Origin: Mycobacterium asiaticum
GTDB lineage: Bacteria > Actinomycetota > Actinomycetes > Mycobacteriales > Mycobacteriaceae
Length of the DNA stretch: 64,000 nucleotides
Assembly: GCF_001673365.1 (NCBI RefSeq)
Contig: NZ_LZLS01000003.1
Coordinates: 172,310 to 236,309, forward strand
Reading direction: 5' to 3'
This document shows positions 22,158 to 30,477 of the stretch, piece by piece. The notes below the pieces were generated by a model. The model was not told where the DNA came from. It ran no database searches and worked only from the letters and a program-made list of their open reading frames with translations. Numbering within the stretch: position 1 is the first letter of the stretch; every line of letters begins with the position of its first letter. A program made the position numbers and the translations under genes.

Positions 22158-22508
22158 CTATGCCTGAAGCCGGTGCGGCAGCATCGGCGCGATCAAAGCC
22201 GGGCAGTAAGTCCCGATCGCGACAATGGTGAAGGCGGCCGCTCGCTCACGCGAAAACCCGTTCAGCTCAGCTATTTCCGTGACGATGGACTCAAACGAAC
22301 CGCCCGGTTGCAGCGCCTTGGGACATATGGTGCGGCCCATCGCGATCGCCGTAGCCGGCTCGCTATAGGGAACACCCGCGTTGTTCAACGCATTCAGGAA
22401 TGCGTTGCCCATCATGTCGGCGTGGATCGGTGCCGCCACCGAGGCCGCAACACCGAAAACGCCTGCGGCCAAAGTCAGAACCCTGAGGGCGATCGCGGCT
22501 GCGGTCAT
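22158..22508 (-). CDS. DUF732-type small secreted protein
   Basis: 116 aa with an N-terminal signal peptide (hydrophobic about 5-26, likely cleavage after A28-H-A30). The mature part has the mycobacterial DUF732 pattern: FLNALNNAGVPYS, MGRTICPKALQPGGS and, near the C-terminus, IGTYCPALI, with two cysteines (C62, C102) that can form a disulfide. No lipobox, so it is not an obvious lipoprotein, unlike LprJ (Rv1690), which occupies the same place in M. tuberculosis. Exported; function unknown. Convergent with PE_PGRS 3 (3-nt gap) and downstream of tyrS on the same strand. Confidence 0.82.
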   Translation of the reverse strand: MTAAAIALRVLTLAAGVFGVAASVAAPIHADMMGNAFLNALNNAGVPYSEPATAIAMGRTICPKALQPGGSFESIVTEIAELNGFSRERAAAFTIVAIGTYCPALIAPMLPHRLQA

Positions 22509-22620
22509 CGTGACAACAGTGCTGAAGAAGTGTCACATTCGCAACACGGTGAGATAAAGGTTTGCGCACTAACGCGTTTTGGAACAGTCTTGCGCGGGTG
22601 ACAGGTATTAGCGCGCCGCG

Positions 22621-23892
22621 CTAGATCTTCTCTATGCCGGCGACGTTGCGCTTGCCGCGGCGCAGCACCAACCAATGCCCGTGCAGGAAATCAGTTGGCT
22701 GCGGCGACCATTCGTCGCTGTCGACACGAACGTTGTTGACCGACACACCGCCTTCGCCGATGGTCCGCCGTGCGGCTTTCCGACTTTCGGACAGCCCACT
22801 GGCTACCAGTAGGTCGACAATCCCGGCTGGCTCCCCTGGTTTCAGTTTGGCGGCGCCGGTCTCACGCAACGCCGCGGACAGTGTCGCATCGTCCAAGCTG
22901 TCCAGCTCGCCACGGCCGAACAGGGCACGGCTCGCGTGCTCCACGGCTGCGGTGGCCGCCTCCCCGTGTACCAACACGGTGAGTTCGGTGGCCAGCCGGC
23001 GTTGCGCGGCACGCTGTTGCGGGCGCTCCGCGGTGGCCTGCTCGAGCTCGGCGAGTTCCTCGGCTGACAGGAAGGTGAACCAACGCAGGTAGCGCATCAC
23101 GTCGGCGTCCGCGGTGTTGACGAAGTACTGATACCAGGCGTACGGACTGGTCATCTGCGGATCCAGCCACAGACTGCCACCACCGGTGGACTTGCCGAAC
23201 TTTGTCCCGTCCGCCGACGTGACCAGCGGCACCGTCAGAGCGTGCACCGCGGCACCGAGTTTCTGCCGCACCAGGCGCACCCCGGCGATGATGTTGCCCC
23301 ACTGATCCGACCCGCCGATCTGTAGCGAACAGCCGTGCCGGCGGTGCAGTTCGACGTAATCGTTTGCCTGCAAAAGCATGTAGCTGAACTCCGTGTAGGA
23401 GATGCCCTCCCCCTCCAGACGGCGACGGACGGTGTCGCGATCCAGCATCACGTTGACCGAGAAGTGCTTTCCGATGTCGCGCAGGAATTCGATGGCCGAC
23501 AGCGCTCCGGTCCACGCCAGATTGTTTTCGACGATCGCGCCCGTCGGCGAGTCGTCGAAATCCACGAAGCGTTCCAGCTGGCCTCTGATCCGCTCGGCCC
23601 ATTCGGCGACGATGCCCGCGTCGTGCAGGCTGCGCTCGCCAACCTCGCGGGGATCGCCGATCATGCCGGTTGCCCCGCCAGCCAGCACGATGGGCCGGTG
23701 CCCGGCACGCTGGAACCGGCGCAGCGCCAGCAGCGGCACCAGGTGCCCGGCGTGCAGACTCGCAGCGGTGGGGTCGAACCCGGCGTAGACGGTCAACGGC
23801 CCGCGCTGCGCCTCGGCCGCCAGCGCGTCGAGGTCGGTGGACTGAGCGATCAGGCCACGCCAACTCAGCTCGTCGAGAATCCCGGTGCCCAT
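22621..23892 (-). CDS. tyrS: tyrosyl-tRNA synthetase
   Basis: 423 aa, class I aminoacyl-tRNA synthetase. HIGH-type motif HAGH at 47-50 ([13 protein letters not shown]), tyrosine-binding YAGFDPTA upstream, [10 protein letters not shown] in the middle, KMSKS-type loop KFGKS at 231-235 ([11 protein letters not shown]), and a C-terminal S4 RNA-binding domain (about 355-423, [19 protein letters not shown]). Sequence and length match Rv1689. ATG 23892 is preceded by AAAGGA at 8-nt spacing. Same strand as mpg (48-nt gap), probably cotranscribed. Confidence 0.97.
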   Translation of the reverse strand: MGTGILDELSWRGLIAQSTDLDALAAEAQRGPLTVYAGFDPTAASLHAGHLVPLLALRRFQRAGHRPIVLAGGATGMIGDPREVGERSLHDAGIVAEWAERIRGQLERFVDFDDSPTGAIVENNLAWTGALSAIEFLRDIGKHFSVNVMLDRDTVRRRLEGEGISYTEFSYMLLQANDYVELHRRHGCSLQIGGSDQWGNIIAGVRLVRQKLGAAVHALTVPLVTSADGTKFGKSTGGGSLWLDPQMTSPYAWYQYFVNTADADVMRYLRWFTFLSAEELAELEQATAERPQQRAAQRRLATELTVLVHGEAATAAVEHASRALFGRGELDSLDDATLSAALRETGAAKLKPGEPAGIVDLLVASGLSESRKAARRTIGEGGVSVNNVRVDSDEWSPQPTDFLHGHWLVLRRGKRNVAGIEKI

Positions 23893-23940
23893 GTGTGAAT
23901 CCTTTCAGGACGGCACTTCGGCGGTGCGCGCCGGATACGT

Positions 23941-24564
23941 CTAGTCGCTGGTGCCGGGCGCCGGCGCGCGCGGGCTCCGCCGGTACGCCGACACTTCCGG
24001 TCGTCCGGCGAGCCACAGCCGCCACGGCCGGTCGGCGGCCTGGCTCACGCCGACCCGTGGCCCCGCGGTCGCTGTCAGCGGAGCGTGTAGTTGCAGCGTC
24101 ACCGGACTTTCCGGGTCGAACACGTCAATCCCGTTGTCGTCCATGCTGATTCCCAACGCCGAGCACAGATTGCCCGGGCCTCGGGCCAGAGCGGTAGCTC
24201 GGACCGCCGCGCCGCGCCGCGAACGCGCCGCGTCCACACCGTCCTCGATGGCGCATGCCCGTAGCAGTACCGCGGCCGCGGTGCCGTCGGGTCCGCAGGC
24301 GACGTTCGCGCAGACGTGAATCCCGTGGCTGCGGTAGGTGTACAGCCGTCCGGGCGGTCCGAACATCACCGCGTTGCGGGCTCGGCGCCCCCGGTAGGAA
24401 TGGGCCGCGGCATCCGGCCAGGGCCCGTCGGGCACTCCCCCGTAAGCCTCGACTTCGACGACCGTCGCTGTGACGCCCCTTGCTCTGATGGTGGCACCGA
24501 GCAGTCGACGGGCGGCCGCGACCGGGTCGACCAGCAGTTCTGCGGCCTGTTCGGAAGCGCTCAT
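23941..24564 (-). CDS. mpg: 3-methyladenine DNA glycosylase (AAG/Mpg family)
   Basis: 207 aa. Excises 3-methyladenine and related alkylated bases. The family motifs are present: [20 protein letters not shown] with the catalytic Glu in [42 protein letters not shown], and [13 protein letters not shown]. Matches Rv1688. Divergent from the ABC transporter operon with only 58 nt between start codons, so the two promoters must overlap or lie very close. Confidence 0.94.
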   Translation of the reverse strand: MSASEQAAELLVDPVAAARRLLGATIRARGVTATVVEVEAYGGVPDGPWPDAAAHSYRGRRARNAVMFGPPGRLYTYRSHGIHVCANVACGPDGTAAAVLLRACAIEDGVDAARSRRGAAVRATALARGPGNLCSALGISMDDNGIDVFDPESPVTLQLHAPLTATAGPRVGVSQAADRPWRLWLAGRPEVSAYRRSPRAPAPGTSD

Positions 24565-24586
24565 CGGATCGATTGTGCCTGCCCTC

Positions 24587-24616
24587 TTGACAAGCGTTCC
24601 CTTCGGGGCGGATATT
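24587..24616 (+). promoter_or_regulatory. candidate sigma-A promoter for a leaderless ABC/TetR mRNA
   Basis: A perfect -35 TTGACA (24587-24592) and a -10-like GATATT (24611-24616) are separated by 18 nt. Transcription would begin about 7 nt downstream, at the ATG of the ABC ATPase (24623). No SD is seen before that ATG, which fits a leaderless transcript, a common mycobacterial arrangement. Confidence 0.6.
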
Positions 24617-24646
24617 CATCACATGATGACTTCATCACGCGATGAA
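24615..24646 (+). promoter_or_regulatory. tandem palindromes, candidate TetR-family operator
   Basis: Two near-identical 15-bp units sit 16 bp apart: TTCATCACATGATGA (24615-24629) and TTCATCACGCGATGA (24631-24645), the latter extending to GATGAA at 24646. Each is a palindrome (TCATCA..TGATGA and TTCATC....GATGAA). They overlap the -10 edge, predicted start site and start codon of the operon that ends in a TetR regulator gene, so autorepression is the natural inference. Confidence 0.6.
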
Positions 24647-25399
24647 TTAAAGTCGTACGTCACAGAGCCTGCGGTCAGCATCGAGCATCTGCGAGTGATC
24701 CGCGGCAAACGCCCTGCGCTGCATGACTTCTCTGTGCAGATCGCACGCGGCAGTATCACCGGGTTGCTCGGGCCGTCCGGCTGCGGCAAAAGCACGCTGA
24801 TCCGTTGCATCGTGGGAACCCAGATCGTGGCGGGCGGAACTGTCACCGTGCTCGGGCAGCCGGCCGGTTCAGCCGCACTGCGTCGCCGGGTTGGCTATGT
24901 GCCCCAGGATCCGACGATTTACCGGGACCTGCGAGTCGTCGACAACGTGCGTTACCTGGCCGCACTGTACGGGTTCGACGCACACGCCGCCGACGAGGCC
25001 ATCGAACGGGTGGGATTGTCCGATCACCGAACTGTGTACTGCGAGAACCTATCCGGTGGTCAACGCACCCGGGTGTCGCTGGCCTGCGCGCTGGTCTGCC
25101 GACCCGATCTGCTGGTGTTGGACGAACCCACCGTCGGCCTGGATCCGGTTCTGCGCGTTGACCTTTGGGAACAATTCAGTGAACTGGCCGATAGCGGCAC
25201 CACCCTGCTGGTATCCAGCCACGTGATGGACGAGGCCGACCACTGCGCGGACCTGCTGCTGATGCGCGAAGGCCTGCTGGTCGCACACACCACCCCGGCT
25301 CAACTACGAGAGGACACGTCATGCACGTCACTGGAGGAAGCGTTTCTGTGCATCATCCGCCGCAGCACCGAGCCGCAAGCCGAGCGCAAAGCCGGATAA
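24623..25399 (+). CDS. ABC exporter ATP-binding protein (Rv1687c-like)
   Basis: 258 aa from ATG 24623 (a second ATG follows at 24626). Walker A GPSGCGKST at 50-58, Q-loop YVPQDPTIY, signature LSGGQRTRVSLA, Walker B LLVLDEPTVGLD, H-loop SSHVMDEADHC. It is a DrrA/ABC-2-type exporter ATPase working with the permease encoded next. The reading frame is open upstream to 24470, but that region is antisense to mpg. The 3' end overlaps the permease frame by up to 79 nt. Substrate unknown; control by the TetR gene at the operon end suggests drug or lipid export. Confidence 0.92.
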   Translation: MMTSSRDELKSYVTEPAVSIEHLRVIRGKRPALHDFSVQIARGSITGLLGPSGCGKSTLIRCIVGTQIVAGGTVTVLGQPAGSAALRRRVGYVPQDPTIYRDLRVVDNVRYLAALYGFDAHAADEAIERVGLSDHRTVYCENLSGGQRTRVSLACALVCRPDLLVLDEPTVGLDPVLRVDLWEQFSELADSGTTLLVSSHVMDEADHCADLLLMREGLLVAHTTPAQLREDTSCTSLEEAFLCIIRRSTEPQAERKAG

Positions 25400-26151
25400 G
25401 CCTCAAGCCCTACGCGGCCAGCACAACACGCATCCTGCGCCAATTGGCCGCCGACCACCGCAGCATCGCAATGATCTTGGTGGTACCGGTGCTGGTGATC
25501 ACGTTGATGTACTACATGTTTCAGAACGCCCCACACCGCCCGGGCATGCCGACGCCGTTCAACAACACCTGTCTGATCCTGCTCGGCCTGTTCCCGCTGT
25601 TTGTGATGTTCATCATCACGTCGATTACGATGCAGCGCGAGCGCGCTTCGGGGACGCTCGAGCGCATCCTGACCACACCTTTACGCCGACTCGACTTACT
25701 GATGGCCTATGGAACTGCATTCTCGATTGCCGCTGCGGCACAAGCCATTGTGGCGTGCGGTGTCTCGTTCTGGCTGCTGGGTTTCACCACCGCCGGAAGT
25801 CCGATGTGGGTGTTCGTGATCGCGATCGCCAATGCGATTCTGGGAGTCGGACTGGGCTTGCTGTTCAGCGCCTTCGCCCGCACCGAGTTTCAGGCCGTGC
25901 AGTTCATCCCCCTGGTGATGGTGCCGCAACTACTGCTGGCCGGCGTGATCGTGCCCAGGTCCGCCATGCCGAACTGGCTGGAGTGGCTCAGCAACACGAT
26001 GCCGGCCAGCTACGCCCTGGAGGCGCTGCAGCAAGTAGGTGCACATCCCGGGTTGACGGCCACCGCGGTGCGTGACATCGCCGTGGTGCTGGGATTCGCC
26101 GTCGCATCCCTTGCCCTGGCCGCAGCAACACTGCGTCGACGGACGCCTTGA
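25321..26151 (+). CDS. ABC-2 type exporter permease (Rv1686c-like)
   Basis: 276 aa if started at ATG 25321; GTG 25348 or ATG 25471 (the latter giving 226 aa, the length I recall for Rv1686c) are alternatives. The longer form keeps the cytoplasmic lead YAASTTRILRQLAADHRSIA that is typical before TM1 of ABC-2 permeases. Six hydrophobic segments follow: ILVVPVLVITLMYYMF, LILLGLFPLFVMFIITSI, a pair around AAAAQAIVACGVSFWLLGF and VFVIAIANAILGVGLGLLF, FIPLVMVPQLLLAGVIVP, and the C-terminal VLGFAVASLALAAATL. The coupling motif ERASGTLERILTTPLRR is characteristic of the family. Its stop overlaps the TetR start (TGATG). Confidence 0.9.
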   Translation: MHVTGGSVSVHHPPQHRAASRAQSRISLKPYAASTTRILRQLAADHRSIAMILVVPVLVITLMYYMFQNAPHRPGMPTPFNNTCLILLGLFPLFVMFIITSITMQRERASGTLERILTTPLRRLDLLMAYGTAFSIAAAAQAIVACGVSFWLLGFTTAGSPMWVFVIAIANAILGVGLGLLFSAFARTEFQAVQFIPLVMVPQLLLAGVIVPRSAMPNWLEWLSNTMPASYALEALQQVGAHPGLTATAVRDIAVVLGFAVASLALAAATLRRRTP

Positions 26152-26771
26152 TGGCGGAGGCGGCAAAACGGAAACGTCCTGGCCGGCCCGTCGGGAATTC
26201 CGACTCCCGGGAGCGCATCCTGACGAACGCGCGGGAACTGTTCGCGCTCAACGGCATTGACCGAACATCGATACGCGCCGTGGCGAGAGCGGCCGGGGTG
26301 GATGCCGCGTTGGTACACCACTACTTCGGTACCAAGGAGCAACTGTTCGCCGCTGCGATCCACCTGCCAATCGACCCCATGCAAGTAATCGCGCCGATGC
26401 GCGAGGCGCCGGTGGAGGAACTCGGGCTGAAACTGCCGTCGCTGTTGTTGCCACTGTGGGATTCCGAACTGGGCACGGGATTGATCGCGACGCTACGTTC
26501 GCTGATTTCGGGCGACGAAGTGGGTCTGGCACGGACCTTTCTTCAGGACATCATCGGTGGCGAAATCGGTACGCGCGTGGACAATCCGCCGGGTACCGGC
26601 AAAATCCGCACGCAATTCGTGGCTTCGCAACTGATGGGTGTCGTGATGGCGCGCTACATCCTCAAGCTCGAGCCGTTCGCGTCACTGCCGACCGAGCAGA
26701 TCGCCCAAACCATTGCGCCGAATCTGCAGCGCTACCTCACCGGGGATCTGCCGGACGGTCTTGGGCGGTAA
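26151..26771 (+). CDS. TetR-family transcriptional regulator (Rv1685c-like)
   Basis: 206 aa from ATG 26151. A basic N-terminus with an AT-hook-like KRPGRPVG is followed by the TetR helix-turn-helix at about 20-67: SRERILTNARELFALNGIDR, then TSIRAVARAAGVDAALVHHY and FGTKEQLF. The ligand domain includes LGLKLPSLLLPLWDSELGTG and a C-terminal helix LEPFASLPTEQIAQTIAPNL. One-base overlap with the permease gene makes it the third gene of the exporter operon; tandem palindromes at the operon start are its likely operator. The effector is unknown. Its last 35 nt overlap the convergent Trm112-like gene. Confidence 0.93.
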   Translation: MAEAAKRKRPGRPVGNSDSRERILTNARELFALNGIDRTSIRAVARAAGVDAALVHHYFGTKEQLFAAAIHLPIDPMQVIAPMREAPVEELGLKLPSLLLPLWDSELGTGLIATLRSLISGDEVGLARTFLQDIIGGEIGTRVDNPPGTGKIRTQFVASQLMGVVMARYILKLEPFASLPTEQIAQTIAPNLQRYLTGDLPDGLGR

Positions 26772-26955
26772 GCCGGGCGTGCTCTTCGTCGTCGACGTCG
26801 CGCGCCTCGTCGACCAACAGGACCGGAATTCCGTCGTCGACGCGATACGCCCGCCGCAGGCGCGGGTTGTAGAGTTCCCGGCCCTCGCCGACGAGTAGCA
26901 GTGGGCCTCGGTCATCCGGGCAGACCAAAATGTCGAGCAGGGCATCGTCAATCAT
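26737..26955 (-). CDS. Trm112-like (UPF0434) zinc-ribbon-type small protein
   Basis: 72 aa. Family hallmark N-terminus LLDILVCPDDRGPLLLVGEG followed by LYNPRLRRAYRVDDGIPVLL, the bacterial Trm112 pattern in which only the first CP pair is retained. Trm112-like proteins in other organisms activate methyltransferases; the bacterial role is unsettled. Matches the position of Rv1684. The ATG overlaps the stop of the upstream large lipid enzyme (ATGA), so it is translationally coupled to it, and its 3' end overlaps TetR on the other strand by 35 nt. Confidence 0.88.
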   Translation of the reverse strand: MIDDALLDILVCPDDRGPLLLVGEGRELYNPRLRRAYRVDDGIPVLLVDEARDVDDEEHARLTAQDRPADPR

Positions 26956-29951
26956 TGTTCAGGATCCGACTTCGCGTTCTTGCCGCTGAGTTCGGTGCGT
27001 GCCGTCGGGGTCAGTTTGCGGAACTCATTGCTTTCGGTGTCGAAATACCATGCCTGGCGGCCAGATTTGGGAATTCCAGCTGCCCGCAATGCGCTCACGG
27101 TGGGACGGAAAGTGGCGCTGAGCGTCATCTTCGGTACCACGTGCACGATGTCGGGACCCAACCCCACCGGCATGCATGCCACGGCTTCGGTGAGGTCGGC
27201 CGCGGTGATGGTCGCACCGGGCCGCAGCGTCACCGCGGCGACCGCCAGCTGCCGATCCCCGACCGAGACGCCGTAGGCCACCGCAAGATCCACCGCGCTG
27301 ATACAGCCGAACGCATCGACGATGAGCTCTGCGAACACCATGCCGCGCGGCGTGTGCACCACCGCTCCGCGCCGACCGGCCAGCCAGAAGTCGCCGTCCT
27401 CGTCGCGATAGAACAGGTACTCGGTGGAGATCCAGGTATCGGCGGGAGCAAAGACCCCGCGTTTGATCGATGCGGTCGGGTCGATAGGCCCGCGCGACTG
27501 CGCGAGCAATACCCCAATCTGGTTGGGCTCGGCGACCTGAACAAAGCCGTCGTCGTTCTCCAGGATCAGGTCCTGTTCGGCGTCATAGGCACCGAGTTCC
27601 ACCCGCCCGGCACCGGGCAACGGGCGGCCCTTGCTGCCGACCTTGGCGCCGGACACGTTGGCCAGCACCGCCTGCCCGTCGGTGGTGGCGAAGAACTCGA
27701 CGACGTGGGCCGGCGCGAACGCGTCGGCAACACGCTCCCAAAGACCGGTCGGCATACCCGAACCGATGAACAGCCGCACGGGGTGATTGCCGTGCAGCGC
27801 GAAATCCGGGTCGTCGACCACGTCGCGCAACATGGCCCAGGTGTAGGACACAACGGTAACGCCGTACTGGCGTACCTCGGCGACGAAGCGATCCGGCTTG
27901 AGGCCGCGTGACAGCGCGATGCGGGTGCCGCCGACTACCGCACCGCCCAAGCTGACCAGCAGCGCCGACTCGTGATGCAGCGGCGTGAGGCAGTACACCG
28001 TGTCTTTGCGGTCCAGCGCGGCCGTCGACGCGGTCCCGAATGCCGATAGCGCCCAGCGGAAGTTGGTGATCTGCTTGGCAACCAGTTCACCGCCGGCTGA
28101 GCTGAACGCGATGAACGCCAAGTCCCGGGCGAACCCCGGGTTGGGCCGGTACCAAGCCGGCAGCTGTACCGCGTCCGGGTCGATCTGCTCCATGTCCACG
28201 ACTTGCTCGTAAGCGTCATCAGGCAGATGCAGATCGCGCGACTCGCCACCACCAAGCACCAGGATCTGCGCCGGCAACTGCCGGGCAGCCTCGAGGTTGG
28301 TGGGGTCGGTCAGGATTTCGCTGACCCCGCCGAGCCGGACCTGCGCGGCCAGATCGACATCCTGCTTGAGCAACACGGCTATCCCACCCAGTCGGGACAG
28401 TGCGGCGATGGCGACCAGTGCGCTCGGGCGGATCTCCATCAGGATGCCCACCCGGTCGCCCTGGCGTACCCCGACCTCGATCAGGCCGCGCACCACGTTG
28501 TTGATGCGGCGGTTGACGGCTTCGTAGGTGTGCACCCGCCCGTCGAAGAGCAGGAACTCACCTTGCGGGGCGTCGCGTGCCTGCTCATCGATGATGCGGC
28601 CCAACGAGATTCGGGTGTGGTCGTTGAGCTGTCCCAACCGCGCCAGCCGCGGTAGCGTGCGGACGGTCTCGACGGCCAGCGTGCGCATGGACCGATTGGC
28701 GGCGACGACGGCGTCGGCGGCACCACGGGCCATCGCCAGCGCCGCCTCGGAGACTTCGCCCAGGCCGTGCACGACCCGCGTGCTGAACGCCACCCCGCTG
28801 TCGGTGTGCTCCACCGGTTGCTCCACCATCAAGTTGATAGCGGCCGGTTTGTCTGCGCCGCTGGAAATCCAGCGCACCCACTGGGCGACGGTGGGCCAAC
28901 TCTGCTGGGCCGCACGGGAACCCACCACCAGACCGAAATGGCCTGTGCGGATCAAACATTCGTAGACTTCGGCGTTGGGCGCCGCCCGCCGAATGCCGCG
29001 CACGGATGCGGGCTGGCCGATGTCGTCGACCTCACCGACGAATGCCAGCACCGGACAGGTGATGTCGGTGAGCGTCACCATCTGGCCGTTGATCGCGAAA
29101 CCGCCCGTCATCATGCGGTTGTGGGCGATGAACTGCTTGAGCAGCTCGGAAATGGCCGGCCCGGACCAAGCGATCCACCCTTCGCGCTCGAGGAACCTGC
29201 GCTGTTGTTCGCGCGGCAGCAAGGCTTCACGGTCGTGCAGCTGGCGCAGGAAGTCGATGCGGGCCTGGGCGGTCTTGATCGGGTCCATCATCTGAAAACC
29301 GGTGCGCGCCATCCAACTTGGGATGTTCAGCCGGTTGAATACGTGATCGGCCATGAAATTCGCGGCACCGGGGGCCAAGTTCGCCGGAATGCCCATCGGC
29401 AGCGCGGCAAGGGTGTCGACCGGGGAACCGAAGGCCACGATGCTGGCGATGTTCTTGGACCGCCGATACGCCCCCACCTGATAGCACCACATGCCGCCCT
29501 GCGAATACCCGACCAGGTGCACGTCTTGGCCGGCGGCGTCCTTGACCGTGTCGATGGCTTGGTCGAGCGCAACGATGTGGTCTGCCAGAGTGCGCTGCAT
29601 TCCGCCTTCGACCTTGTCAGGCGAGCCGAAGTCGACGACCCAGGGGTCCAGCCCGCTGGCGTGCAGAATGCCGACCGCGCCGTCTTCCCGGGTGACGTCC
29701 CACATGTCGGCCGACATCATCATCGGGTGCACCATCAGCACCGGCGGGCCGACCTGTGGCTGTCCGGGCCGGTTGTCGGGTGGGAAGTAACGCCGGAGCT
29801 TGTACATCGGGACGCTCTCGACGGTTTGAGACGGCGACGGGACGCTGCCCGTTTCCAAGCCCCCTAGGCGCAGGACTTCCAAACCGTTCTGAGCTGTGGC
29901 CACCAGCCGCTCGATCGGTCGGGTGACCATCGACAAATTGAGATCCACCAC
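26952..29951 (-). CDS. two-domain lipid enzyme: alpha/beta hydrolase (PhaC-like) fused to acyl-CoA synthetase-like domain (Rv1683-like)
   Basis: 999 aa from GTG 29951 (AGGGAGG 11 nt upstream). Residues about 45-360 form an alpha/beta hydrolase similar to PHA synthases: oxyanion segment LMVHPMMMSADMWD, nucleophile elbow GYSQGG (S150), acid VGEVDDIGQP and His RTGHFGLVVG. Residues about 455-970 resemble AMP-forming acyl-CoA synthetases (FDGRVHTYEAVNRRINNVVR, TPLHHESALLVSLGGAV, WLAGRRG), but the P-loop that should read like YTSGTTGxPKG is FSSAGGELVAKQ (about 615-626), lacking the canonical residues. Rv1683 has been linked to triacylglycerol metabolism. Ligase activity of the second domain is therefore uncertain. 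Confidence 0.88.
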   Translation of the reverse strand: MVDLNLSMVTRPIERLVATAQNGLEVLRLGGLETGSVPSPSQTVESVPMYKLRRYFPPDNRPGQPQVGPPVLMVHPMMMSADMWDVTREDGAVGILHASGLDPWVVDFGSPDKVEGGMQRTLADHIVALDQAIDTVKDAAGQDVHLVGYSQGGMWCYQVGAYRRSKNIASIVAFGSPVDTLAALPMGIPANLAPGAANFMADHVFNRLNIPSWMARTGFQMMDPIKTAQARIDFLRQLHDREALLPREQQRRFLEREGWIAWSGPAISELLKQFIAHNRMMTGGFAINGQMVTLTDITCPVLAFVGEVDDIGQPASVRGIRRAAPNAEVYECLIRTGHFGLVVGSRAAQQSWPTVAQWVRWISSGADKPAAINLMVEQPVEHTDSGVAFSTRVVHGLGEVSEAALAMARGAADAVVAANRSMRTLAVETVRTLPRLARLGQLNDHTRISLGRIIDEQARDAPQGEFLLFDGRVHTYEAVNRRINNVVRGLIEVGVRQGDRVGILMEIRPSALVAIAALSRLGGIAVLLKQDVDLAAQVRLGGVSEILTDPTNLEAARQLPAQILVLGGGESRDLHLPDDAYEQVVDMEQIDPDAVQLPAWYRPNPGFARDLAFIAFSSAGGELVAKQITNFRWALSAFGTASTAALDRKDTVYCLTPLHHESALLVSLGGAVVGGTRIALSRGLKPDRFVAEVRQYGVTVVSYTWAMLRDVVDDPDFALHGNHPVRLFIGSGMPTGLWERVADAFAPAHVVEFFATTDGQAVLANVSGAKVGSKGRPLPGAGRVELGAYDAEQDLILENDDGFVQVAEPNQIGVLLAQSRGPIDPTASIKRGVFAPADTWISTEYLFYRDEDGDFWLAGRRGAVVHTPRGMVFAELIVDAFGCISAVDLAVAYGVSVGDRQLAVAAVTLRPGATITAADLTEAVACMPVGLGPDIVHVVPKMTLSATFRPTVSALRAAGIPKSGRQAWYFDTESNEFRKLTPTARTELSGKNAKSDPEQ

Positions 29952-30036
29952 TGCTACTCAATCCTCCCTGATGTGGTCCTTGACCAGCGTGGACATCATG
30001 GCACATCGACCCAAGCCGTTGGTCTAGGTCGGCCGC

Positions 30037-30330
30037 TCAGTCGTCGATGTGCATGGGCGGGTCGGCGAAGGCCGGATCGCCAGGGCGCTGGTCAGGACCC
30101 ATGAGATCGCAGCGCTTGTCGGGCACCAGGTGGGAACTCGCACCGCTGGGCACCCAACTCATGAATCCCACACACCGTTCCCAAGTGCCATCGGGCTGGA
30201 CGGGTCCATCGCACTTGTTGATGATCCCGGGTCCGCCGTACTGACAGCCCGCGTTGGCAGGCGGTGCCGCGACGATCAGTCCGCCGGCCGTCAGCACGGC
30301 AGCAAGTCCACCGACGATGCAGTGCTTCAT
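30037..30330 (-). CDS. small exported Cys-rich protein (CDGP-type)
   Basis: 97 aa with a signal peptide (hydrophobic 6-22, likely cleavage after ANA at 27). The mature part contains CQYGGPGIINKCDGPVQPDG and WERCVGFM, a pattern of a mycobacterial paralogous family of small secreted proteins, with four mature cysteines (29, 40, 53, 74), enough for two disulfides. GGGAGG-type SD lies 5 nt before the ATG. It follows the PPE2-like gene on the same strand with a 147-nt gap and could be on its transcript or have its own promoter. Function unknown. Confidence 0.8.
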   Translation of the reverse strand: MKHCIVGGLAAVLTAGGLIVAAPPANAGCQYGGPGIINKCDGPVQPDGTWERCVGFMSWVPSGASSHLVPDKRCDLMGPDQRPGDPAFADPPMHIDD

Positions 30331-30477
30331 ATCCGCCTCCCGTCAACACCGCCGCTGGTGCGTACCAAATGACGCTACCGCTTAAGTGAGCGGATTTCGC
30401 TACCTTCTCCGCAATGCCGCGCACGCCCTGGCGGTTGCTCTCGAAAAGCCAAGGCAGTGTTAGGGTTTCACCGAACG

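Noticed and set aside
22609..22623. Palindrome TAGCGCGCCGCGCTA at the tyrS stop as a terminator
   Set aside because: Arms of 7 nt with a 1-nt centre leave no proper loop, and there is no U-tract; too weak to call.
28767..29867. Plus-strand 366-codon frame opposite the large lipid enzyme
   Set aside because: Antisense to a well-supported hydrolase domain; His/Arg/Gly-rich composition typical of a GC-rich shadow frame.
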